This document shows positions 1-5,089 of a DNA stretch of 5,337 nucleotides, in pieces. Source of the stretch: Clostridiales bacterium (GTDB taxonomy: Bacteria; Bacillota; Clostridia; Lutisporales; Lutisporaceae); NCBI GenBank assembly GCA_012522255.1, contig JAAYKT010000002.1:1-5337 (forward strand). Direction: 5' to 3'. The notes under the pieces are model-generated. The model was given only the letters and a program-made list of their open reading frames with translations. It did not search any database and was not told where the DNA came from. Every line of letters begins with the position of its first letter. Position 1 is the first letter of the stretch. A program made the position numbers and the translations under genes.

Positions 1-713
1 GCCCTTACATAGATATATCCCTGATTCCCACCTATTGCGTATCCCGCTATTGTCATCGCCTCAAGAACTGCATGGGGGTCTCCCTCAAGAACACTTCTAT
101 CCATAAATGCTCCCGGGTCACCTTCGTCCGCATTACAGCATACATATTTTGTATCACCTTTGGCTGCCGCTGCAAAACTCCACTTAAGACCTGTAGGGAA
201 TCCGGCTCCGCCTCTTCCCTGTAGACCGGATTTTTTGATTATGTCGATTACTTCTTCAGGTTTTAATTCTGTCAAACATTTTGTTAACGCTTTGTATCCG
301 TCAAAAGCAATATATTCATCTATGTTTTCAGGGTTTATTACACCACAATTTCGCAGTGCAATCCTCATTTGCTTTCTGTAGAAATCTACATCATTTATTG
401 ATTTAACTCTATCTTCAACAACTGTCTCAGCATAAAGCAGCCTTTTTACCACTCTGCCTTTTACTAAATGTTCATTAACTATTTCTTCTACGTCTTCGGG
501 TTTTACTTCACTGTAGAAAGCCGCTTCCGGATAGATTATTACTATCGGTCCTAATGCACACAACCCAAAGCATCCTGTTCTTTCCACGATGATCTCTTTT
601 TCCATCCCGTGCTTTTTAATTTCCTTTTCGAAATTAAGTGCTATCTGCTCCGAATTTGATGATGAACAACCTGTCCCTCTGCAAATCATTATGTGGGAGC
701 GATACATTTCCAT
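1..713 (-). CDS. hndC: NuoF-like flavoprotein subunit of NAD(P)-linked [FeFe]-hydrogenase (5' part; truncated by window edge)
   Basis: The first 237 residues of the NADH-binding diaphorase subunit (HndC, called HydB in Thermotoga-type bifurcating hydrogenases) are present; the rest lies beyond the left edge. Residues 1-95 form a thioredoxin-like [2Fe-2S] domain with ligands C11, C16, C48 and C52 (C-x4-C ... C-x3-C). The NuoF flavoprotein fold starts around residue 110 and shows the glycine-rich nucleotide/FMN motif GRGGAGFPTG (166-175) and the CNADEGDPGAFMDR signature (193-206). In the family the subunit carries FMN and passes electrons between NADH, ferredoxin and the catalytic subunit in the cytoplasm; the C-terminal 4Fe-4S and ferredoxin domains usually present cannot be seen here. 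ATG at 713 is preceded by AGGAGGT (728-722) with 8-nt spacing, which fixes the start. It lies 38 nt after hndB. Family assignment is secure; whether the complex bifurcates or uses NADP cannot be read from this part. Confidence 0.95.
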   Translation of the reverse strand, partial: MEMYRSHIMICRGTGCSSSNSEQIALNFEKEIKKHGMEKEIIVERTGCFGLCALGPIVIIYPEAAFYSEVKPEDVEEIVNEHLVKGRVVKRLLYAETVVEDRVKSINDVDFYRKQMRIALRNCGVINPENIDEYIAFDGYKALTKCLTELKPEEVIDIIKKSGLQGRGGAGFPTGLKWSFAAAAKGDTKYVCCNADEGDPGAFMDRSVLEGDPHAVLEAMTIAGYAIGGNQGYIYVR

Positions 714-751
714 TTTACAATACCTCCTATGCAATTAAATTAGTGTATAGT

Positions 752-1120
752 TTACTTGACTTCGGCACCTATGGTATATTCTTCCACAACCTTATCCTTC
801 ATAATGTGTTCATTTACTATTCTAATTGCTTTTGAAGGATTCACTTTTATATATGTTACCTTTTCCTGACCGGGTTTATAAACTTCTACTATGGGCTCGT
901 ATATGCAAAATCCTATACAGCCTGTTTGAGCCACTACAACGTCGGATAAATCATGTTTTCTGATTTCATCCATAATAGTCAAGAGAACGGGCCTGGCTCC
1001 GGCAGCAATGCCACATGTAGCCATACCGACGACTATTCTTGTACCCGACTGATCTTTTCGCAAATTGATTGTTTCCAATGTTTTTTTTCTGATTTCTTCA
1101 AGCTCCTGAATTGATTTCAT
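752..1120 (-). CDS. hndB: Small thioredoxin-fold [2Fe-2S] ferredoxin-like subunit (HndB type)
   Basis: A 122-residue protein similar in kind to HndB of NADP-reducing hydrogenases and to the N-terminal domain of the next gene, hndC. Residues 1-25 are a charged helix; the thioredoxin-like ferredoxin domain covers about 27-115. Cluster-type cysteines are C36, C68 and C72 (motifs MATCGIAAGAR and QTGCIGFC). The second ligand of the usual C-x4-C pair is missing: the position five after C36 is G41. Cluster binding is therefore uncertain, or needs another ligand or a partner. There is no signal peptide or membrane segment, so it is cytoplasmic. Its expected job is electron transfer or a structural role in the hydrogenase complex. 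ATG at 1120 follows GGAGGTG (1133-1127), which lies inside the last codons of the upstream ATPase gene. Only 3 nt separate the two genes, so translation is probably coupled. Confidence 0.88.
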   Translation of the reverse strand: MKSIQELEEIRKKTLETINLRKDQSGTRIVVGMATCGIAAGARPVLLTIMDEIRKHDLSDVVVAQTGCIGFCIYEPIVEVYKPGQEKVTYIKVNPSKAIRIVNEHIMKDKVVEEYTIGAEVK

Positions 1121-1123
1121 GCT

Positions 1124-1669
1124 TTACACCTCCATTAAACTTTTAAGGCCCTCTTTTATATATCCTTCTATCCAGGAAAGGACATCCATTTCATTAATTG
1201 GTACATCACCAAGAATTCTCTTTATTTCTTTTGTTTCAAAATTAAACTCCTTCTTATTGAGAATATGTTTATAGTTAAAATCTACATCCGGATTACAAAC
1301 TATAAGAGTCTTGATCGTTTCTGCCATATCGCCTAAAGGGGCTCTGTCTATATGGCTTCGTTTCATCCATACCGTTACTTTTGTGCCTTTACCTTTTTCG
1401 GATGTAATCTCCAAATCACCTTCACATCTTTTGCCGGCGGCATAAAGTAATGGAATACCCAAACCTACTCTTCTGCTTTTTCTCCCTGTTGTAAAAGGAT
1501 CTTTAATTTTATCAGCATAATCTTTATCCATCCCGCAGCCATCATCAGTGATTTCAATAGTAAACTTGTCCGCATCTAAATCCTCAATAATATTTATTTT
1601 GATCAACTTCGAGCCTGCTGCAATGGAATTCTGAACCACATCAAGAATATGAAGAGATAATTCTTTCAT
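1124..1669 (-). CDS. Stand-alone GHKL-family ATPase (histidine-kinase-like ATP-binding domain) in the hydrogenase operon
   Basis: A 181-residue protein with a GHKL ATP-binding fold in residues 1-105. The N box is LDVVQNSIAAGS (9-20) with Mg-binding N14, the G1 box is DDGCGM (42-47), and the G2 box is VGLGIPL (68-74). The N box resembles MutL as well as histidine kinases; D10 stands where the general base is usually Glu. There is no phospho-acceptor histidine domain, sensor domain or membrane helix, so it is not a complete sensor kinase. Residues 107-181 form an additional region I do not recognise. It sits between hndA and hndB: 11 nt after hndA, whose TAA stop overlaps the AAAGGA ribosome site, and 3 nt before hndB. 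This points to a function tied to the hydrogenase, perhaps regulation or assembly, but substrate and partner are unknown. ATPases at this position are, from memory, recurrent in clostridial hydrogenase loci. Confidence 0.88.
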   Translation of the reverse strand: MKELSLHILDVVQNSIAAGSKLIKINIIEDLDADKFTIEITDDGCGMDKDYADKIKDPFTTGRKSRRVGLGIPLLYAAGKRCEGDLEITSEKGKGTKVTVWMKRSHIDRAPLGDMAETIKTLIVCNPDVDFNYKHILNKKEFNFETKEIKRILGDVPINEMDVLSWIEGYIKEGLKSLMEV

Positions 1670-1680
1670 AAATAAATCCT

Positions 1681-2154
1681 TTATCTGTATTTGGCCAAAA
1701 TTTCAGGTATATCGTTCGGCACTAACTTACCATAAACTTCCTCGTCTACGGTTAGTACAGGAGCTAATCCGCAGCAACCAAGGCACCTTGTATCCATCAA
1801 GGTAAATTTGTTGTCTTCCGTAGTTCCTCCGGGCTTTACATTTAATTCATCTTGCAATCTTTTGTATATTTCCTGTACTCCCTTTACGTAGCAGGCTGTG
1901 CCCAAACACACACTTATTGTATGTTCTCCCTTTGGTTCCAGTGTGAACCTTGAGTAAAATGTGGCTACTCCGTAAATTTCCGCTAACGGAACGTTTAAGC
2001 CCTCTGAGATCTTTTTTTGAGCTTCTTCAGGAAGATATCCAAAAAGCCCTTGTGTTTCGTGGAGAACAGGCATAAGACCGCCTTGCATGTTTTTGTGGTC
2101 AGCAATTATAGTGTCCAATTTCTCCATTTTTTCTTTAAATTCAAGCTCATTCAT
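1681..2154 (-). CDS. hndA: NuoE-like [2Fe-2S] subunit of NAD(P)-linked [FeFe]-hydrogenase
   Basis: A 157-residue protein of the complex I 24-kDa (NuoE) family, called HndA in NADP-reducing and HydC in bifurcating hydrogenases. An N-terminal helical region (1-75) contains the conserved stretches LHETQGLFGYLP (31-42) and IYGVATFYSRF (60-70). The C-terminal thioredoxin fold carries one [2Fe-2S] cluster on C83, C88, C124 and C128 (VCLGTAC and CLGCCG); all four ligands are present. Length matches the family. The role is electron transfer beside the NuoF-like subunit in a cytoplasmic complex. It is the first gene of the downstream block. ATG at 2154 follows GGGAGGG (2170-2164) at 9-nt spacing, after a 129-nt AT-rich gap holding a candidate promoter and palindrome. 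Since NuoE, HndB and NuoF homologues follow in order, the hydrogenase context is firm even though the catalytic subunit lies outside the window. Confidence 0.95.
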   Translation of the reverse strand: MNELEFKEKMEKLDTIIADHKNMQGGLMPVLHETQGLFGYLPEEAQKKISEGLNVPLAEIYGVATFYSRFTLEPKGEHTISVCLGTACYVKGVQEIYKRLQDELNVKPGGTTEDNKFTLMDTRCLGCCGLAPVLTVDEEVYGKLVPNDIPEILAKYR

Positions 2155-2184
2155 TAAAGAGTTCCCTCCCTAAAATACATTATG

Positions 2185-2210
2185 TTAATTGATAAAAAAA
2201 TATCAATTAA
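2185..2210. promoter_or_regulatory. Perfect 10-bp inverted repeat, candidate Rex-type operator in the hnd leader
   Basis: Arms TTAATTGATA and TATCAATTAA are perfectly complementary around a 6-nt A/T spacer. The central 18 bp on the minus strand, TTGATATTTTTTTATCAA (2206-2189), match the clostridial-type Rex consensus as I recall it (TTGTTAANNNNTTAACAA) at 11 of 14 defined positions, with mismatches at positions 4, 7 and 15. It lies just downstream of the candidate promoter (about +9 to +34 if transcription starts near 2218) and 15-40 nt ahead of the hndA ribosome site, a good place for a repressor. Rex senses NADH/NAD+ and is known to control NADH-linked fermentation and hydrogenase genes. 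The same repeat could instead fold as an all-A/T RNA hairpin, but G+C content is too low for a stable terminator. The repeat itself is certain; the Rex assignment is inference. Confidence 0.55.
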
Positions 2211-2224
2211 TAACTCTATCCACC

Positions 2225-2253
2225 ATTGTAACACAAACTAATTATTTTTTTAA
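2225..2253 (-). promoter_or_regulatory. Candidate sigma-A promoter for the hnd hydrogenase operon
   Basis: On the minus strand an extended -10 element, TGTTACAAT (2233-2225), lies 17 nt downstream of a weak -35 box, TTAAAA (2253-2248, four of six to consensus). Transcription would start near 2218, giving a leader of about 64 nt ahead of hndA. It is the best promoter-like sequence in the only sizeable gap of the window. AT-rich DNA produces such matches by chance, so this is suggestive only. The -35 box overlaps one of two TTGTTAA repeats. Confidence 0.45.
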
Positions 2254-2267
2254 CAATATTTTAACAA
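2250..2267 (-). repeat. Two direct TTGTTAA repeats, 11-bp period
   Basis: The heptamer TTGTTAA occurs twice on the minus strand (2267-2261 and 2256-2250), with starts 11 bp apart, about one helical turn. Each copy equals the half-site of the recalled clostridial Rex consensus, but they are in direct rather than inverted orientation. The downstream copy overlaps the candidate -35 box. The shared 15-bp core 2250-2264 is also a near-palindrome (13 of 15 self-complementary positions). This could be a second regulator contact or a by-product of AT-rich sequence. Confidence 0.4.
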
Positions 2268-2283
2268 AAAAAATAAATATAAA

Positions 2284-2997
2284 TTATTTATTACAAATAA
2301 ACCTTTTTATTTCTGTAAAACTCAAATAATCTATATCTATAAAATACTCCCTTTCGCTGATATCCCAAAGGTAGTGGGCATCCGAAGATATAATAAAATT
2401 ATAATTTTTTAGATAAGGAAATTTCTTTATAATACTTTCGGGACTGTATTTTTTAGATATTTCCACGGTTTTAATATTCAAAGAAGGCGGTATAAAGCCT
2501 AAATTACTGATTATACTGTAAGCTGTCCTGTCAATATGGGCAGGTATACAGAATCCCCCAAAGGCCCTGACCAATGAAAATACGTCATCAATCGACAAGG
2601 AACATGAAGATATCAGTAATTTTTTCTCCTTACCTATTATCTTATCTTGTGAATTCATTATCAACTGCCTTCCAAAAACTTGCTCTTCATTAACAGTATT
2701 AGGAAGACAGTTATGCACTATCTCATCAAATTTCATTGCTATATTCAGGTCCTTAAACAGGCAAAGTATGTGCACCTCTTCTTTTGTTTGGACTTCCATT
2801 CCTGGTATAACCATCAATCCTTGTTTTTTTGCAACTTCCATTATTGCATTGACATTTTTACAAGAATTATGATCGGTAAGGGCAATAACATCCAAACCTT
2901 TTAATATAGCCATATTAACTATGTTATTCGGTGTCATATCGTCATCGGCGCATGGGGATAAAGCCGAATGAATATGAAAATCAATTGCAAATTTCAT
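2284..2997 (-). CDS. PHP-domain metal-dependent phosphoesterase
   Basis: A 237-residue protein of the PHP (polymerase and histidinol phosphatase) superfamily. The metal-site motifs appear in order: DFHIHS (6-11, H8 and H10), ALTDHN (39-44, D42 and H43), GMEV (66-69, E68), VHIL (75-78, H76), PAHIDR (152-157, H154) and SSDAH (204-208, D206 and H208). The set looks complete, so it is probably an active hydrolase of a phosphate ester or nucleotide. Family members act on 3',5'-bisphosphonucleotides, histidinol phosphate or oligoribonucleotides; substrate cannot be told from sequence. It is cytoplasmic, with no export signal. ATG at 2997 is 1 nt after the stop of the upstream DRTGG gene; the ribosome site is weak (AGGT), so translation is probably coupled. 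It is the last gene before the hydrogenase operon promoter region, which suggests a regulatory or metabolic link to the locus but does not show one. Confidence 0.9.
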   Translation of the reverse strand: MKFAIDFHIHSALSPCADDDMTPNNIVNMAILKGLDVIALTDHNSCKNVNAIMEVAKKQGLMVIPGMEVQTKEEVHILCLFKDLNIAMKFDEIVHNCLPNTVNEEQVFGRQLIMNSQDKIIGKEKKLLISSCSLSIDDVFSLVRAFGGFCIPAHIDRTAYSIISNLGFIPPSLNIKTVEISKKYSPESIIKKFPYLKNYNFIISSDAHYLWDISEREYFIDIDYLSFTEIKRFICNK

Positions 2998-2998
2998 A

Positions 2999-3337
2999 TT
3001 ATTTACCTATACCTAATTCTATTAATTCTTTTGCCAACTCAAATGCGGATTTTCTTGAAGAAATTATGGGAATATCTTCGTCAGCGGCTTTTTTAATTGT
3101 ATCATCATCTATTTCGGCATCCTCACAAATTATTATACAAGACAATTCCAAAAGGGATGCAACAGCAACAATATTCGTGTGACTTTGTATGGTTATCCAT
3201 ATGTCACCTTTTTGTGCATGCGCCATTACCCAACTTAACAGGTCACAGATATATACACTGCTGACTTCCCGTTCCAACCCACTTTCTCCGGTCAAAGAAA
3301 CAAGCTCAAGCCTTTTACATATTTCACTTACTGTCAT
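2999..3337 (-). CDS. DRTGG-domain protein, complete
   Basis: A 112-residue single-domain protein of the DRTGG family, named after a motif in phosphotransacetylase- and CobQ-like proteins. Conserved family stretches are GLEREVSSVYICDLLS (20-35) and GDIWITIQSHTNIVAVASL (44-62); the C-terminal half alternates strands and helices. No catalytic residues are known to me for this domain; a regulatory ligand-binding role, possibly nucleotide, is assumed in the family. The start was set at ATG 3337, not at GTG 3349: the GTG overlaps the strong AGGAGG ribosome site, whereas the ATG lies 11 nt beyond it. The gene follows the HydS-like gene by 15 nt and precedes the PHP gene by 1 nt. A second DRTGG protein lies at the right edge, so the HydS-like and ATPase genes are bracketed by paralogues. 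Function at this locus is unknown. Confidence 0.85.
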   Translation of the reverse strand: MTVSEICKRLELVSLTGESGLEREVSSVYICDLLSWVMAHAQKGDIWITIQSHTNIVAVASLLELSCIIICEDAEIDDDTIKKAADEDIPIISSRKSAFELAKELIELGIGK

Positions 3338-3348
3338 ATAACACAACA

Positions 3349-3354
3349 CCTCCT
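3349..3354 (-). promoter_or_regulatory. Ribosome binding site that decides the DRTGG start
   Basis: AGGAGG on the minus strand (3354-3349) shares bases with the TAG stop of the HydS-like gene (3355-3353). An in-frame GTG begins at 3349, on the last base of this site, so ribosomes cannot use both. The ATG at 3337 lies at a workable spacing of 11 nt and is taken as the start. Confidence 0.75.
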
Positions 3355-4639
3355 AAGATTTTTTATCTTTAAAGTAATTCATGGTTTTTACTATGCACAC
3401 CGACTTATTGCCGTCACCGTTTTCACCTTTTACAATATCTTCCGCAAAAGCCCTGCAAGTTGGAGATCCGCATACTCCGCAATCCAAACCGGGCAGATTT
3501 TTCATTATCTCAGTTACCATCTCCATTTTATGAATTGATTTGATTAAGTCAGCATCAAGAGACATGACGGATTTAGGCTCTATTGTTTTGGTAAGCCTAA
3601 GGAAACCGTTTTCATACATTTCAATATATTTATCCAATTCTTCCTTAGTCATCTCCGATTTGTCTGCAACTTTTACATAGTTCATAATACGGTTTTTGGC
3701 TATAAAAGAGTTTTGTATAAGCAAAGGGCCACCTACGCAACCGCCTGAACAGGCAGAACACTCAATGAATTGAATATCATCTAATTTTCCTAATTCCACT
3801 TCTTCCAAAACTTTAATAACATTGCTTATTCCATCAACTTCAAGATAATTCTCAATGTTAACTGCCTCTGCCTGTCCTCCGGCTATAGCCCACAAAAGGG
3901 ATTCTTTTGTGCTACGTCCCAAACTGCCATTTTTGACTCTGTCAATATTCCTTACGATATCACCATATACGTCCCTTATTGATATAACTCCATCTATATA
4001 AGATTTGTCAATGCCAAGGGGATTTCGTACACTTGTAACACGTGCAGTACAAGGTGTTATAAAAACCACGCCTATTTCATCGTAAGTAAGGCCTGTTTTT
4101 TCCATTGCCTCAGTTTTAGCTATTCTCGCTGCAATCTCTATCGGAGTTTCCAAATCAATAATGTTAGGCAACAGGTCAGGGAACCTGACTTGTATAAGCC
4201 TTATTACTGCCGGACATGATGAATTGATTATCGGATATTTCAAACCCGGTTTCTTGAGTACATAATCCCTCAGTAAATGAACTGATATCCTCGCTCCCAA
4301 GGCTGCTTCCGCAACTTCATCAAACCCGATCTTTTTTATGGCATTTAACATTTTACCAATACCAATATTTGCAGGAAACTGCCCATATAAGGTCAAAGAC
4401 GGTATTACAATATTATATTTAAATTTCTTAATTACAGAAATATCATCAGTGGTGACACTTTTTGCATGATTGGGACATATCCTAATACATTCACCGCAAT
4501 CAATACATCTTTCCGGTATTATTTTGGCCTTACCGTTTCTAACCCTGATTGCCTCTGTAGGACATACCTTTAGACAACTGGTGCATCCTATACATCTTTC
4601 TTCTTTTAAAATCACCGAGTGCAAATAATCCTGTTCCAC
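3353..4639 (-). CDS. HydS-like (putative sensory) [FeFe]-hydrogenase-related iron-sulfur protein
   Basis: A 428-residue protein with three parts. Residues 10-60 are a two-cluster ferredoxin (C16, C19, C22, C26 and C45, C48, C51, C55). Residues 75-345 match the hydrogenase large-subunit fold. Residues 380-420 form an extra 4Fe-4S site with C387, C390, C395 and C415 (DCGVCGSPTC). The four H-cluster cysteines are kept: C142 (SSCPA), C197 (TPCTAR), C297 and C301 (CSGGC). Around them the catalytic set is altered: the proton-transfer Cys of TSCCP is S141, Met and Lys of MPCxxK are T195 and R200, and Met before the CxGGC motif is S295. Such changes are typical of putative sensory enzymes (groups C and D, such as HydS of Thermotoga and Thermoanaerobacter). 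No PAS or kinase domain is attached, which fits group D better. The GTG start directly abuts the TAG stop of the ATPase gene, implying coupled translation. H2 or redox sensing is inferred; weak catalysis remains possible. Confidence 0.9.
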   Translation of the reverse strand: MEQDYLHSVILKEERCIGCTSCLKVCPTEAIRVRNGKAKIIPERCIDCGECIRICPNHAKSVTTDDISVIKKFKYNIVIPSLTLYGQFPANIGIGKMLNAIKKIGFDEVAEAALGARISVHLLRDYVLKKPGLKYPIINSSCPAVIRLIQVRFPDLLPNIIDLETPIEIAARIAKTEAMEKTGLTYDEIGVVFITPCTARVTSVRNPLGIDKSYIDGVISIRDVYGDIVRNIDRVKNGSLGRSTKESLLWAIAGGQAEAVNIENYLEVDGISNVIKVLEEVELGKLDDIQFIECSACSGGCVGGPLLIQNSFIAKNRIMNYVKVADKSEMTKEELDKYIEMYENGFLRLTKTIEPKSVMSLDADLIKSIHKMEMVTEIMKNLPGLDCGVCGSPTCRAFAEDIVKGENGDGNKSVCIVKTMNYFKDKKS

Positions 4640-5071
4640 CTAATCACCATCTTTCAAAAATATTTTTATAGTGATAGACGTACCGCGATCTAAAACGCTA
4701 TCTATATAAAAATCATCAGAGCATTTTTTCATATTGGGGAGCCCCATACCGGCACCAAAACCCATTTCCCTGATTCGGTCAGAAGCAGTTGAATACCCTT
4801 CTTTCATTGCAAGTGCAACGTTTTTTATACCTGGGCCCTTATCGTTGGCATATATTGTGATTTTTTCGGGGTCTATTTCAATGCCTAATGTGCCTCCGTT
4901 TGAATGAATGACAAGATTTATTTCCGCCTCATAGGCGGCTATTGATACCCTTCTGATAATACCTGAGTTCAAACCTAATTGTCTTAAAACTTTTTTTATA
5001 TTACTGGATGCTTCACCGGCTCTTTCAAAATCATCTTTTTCAACGATAAAATCGTATCTTATATTATCCAT
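4640..5071 (-). CDS. RsbW/SpoIIAB-like ATPase (anti-sigma-factor-type serine kinase fold)
   Basis: A 143-residue single-domain GHKL ATPase of the anti-sigma-factor kinase type. The N box is AAYEAEINLVIHS (45-57) with E48 and N52 in the E-x3-N arrangement, the G1 box is DKGPGI (77-82), and the G2 region is GFGAGMGLPNM (104-114). Key residues are all present, so ATP binding is likely. Relatives bind a sigma factor and phosphorylate an anti-anti-sigma protein on serine, but no sigma factor or STAS-domain partner is encoded in this window. ATG at 5071 follows AGGAG (5084-5080) at 8-nt spacing. Its stop touches the GTG of the HydS-like gene, and the DRTGG gene lies 18 nt upstream. The tight link to a sensory hydrogenase suggests it is the output or a partner of that sensor; this is inference. 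Fold assignment is firm, kinase activity is not. Confidence 0.9.
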   Translation of the reverse strand: MDNIRYDFIVEKDDFERAGEASSNIKKVLRQLGLNSGIIRRVSIAAYEAEINLVIHSNGGTLGIEIDPEKITIYANDKGPGIKNVALAMKEGYSTASDRIREMGFGAGMGLPNMKKCSDDFYIDSVLDRGTSITIKIFLKDGD

Positions 5072-5089
5072 TTAAACAACTCCTGCACA

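Noticed and set aside
160..381. Plus-strand open frame of 73 codons
   Set aside because: It lies wholly antisense to hndC, has no ribosome site, and its translation resembles no known protein. The minus-strand frame carries clear NuoF motifs.
638..835. Plus-strand open frame of 65 codons crossing the hndB-hndC gap
   Set aside because: It is antisense to two motif-supported genes and lacks a ribosome site.
1124..1669. ATPase as a complete two-component sensor kinase
   Set aside because: No phospho-acceptor histidine domain, sensor domain or membrane helix is present, and no response regulator is nearby.
2264..2292. Possible terminator after the PHP gene: 7-bp arms (AATAAAT/ATTTATT) followed by a run of eight T on the minus strand
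   Set aside because: The stem has no G-C pair, so it would be too weak for a reliable intrinsic terminator. The two blocks may be partly read through.
2680..3182. Plus-strand open frames of 74 and 83 codons over the PHP and DRTGG genes
   Set aside because: Both are shadows of genes with clear family motifs on the other strand. Their translations look like low-complexity reverse-strand products.
3335..3349. GTG at 3349 (or the TTG just after it) as start of the DRTGG gene
   Set aside because: The GTG overlaps the AGGAGG ribosome site and the TTG is only about 4 nt from it. ATG 3337 has usable spacing and matches where the domain begins.
3353..4639. HydS-like gene as the main catalytic hydrogenase (hydA/hndD) of the operon
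   Set aside because: The proton-transfer Cys and the pocket Met and Lys residues are substituted, and the gene lies upstream of, and apart from, the structural operon. The catalytic subunit is expected beyond the left edge.
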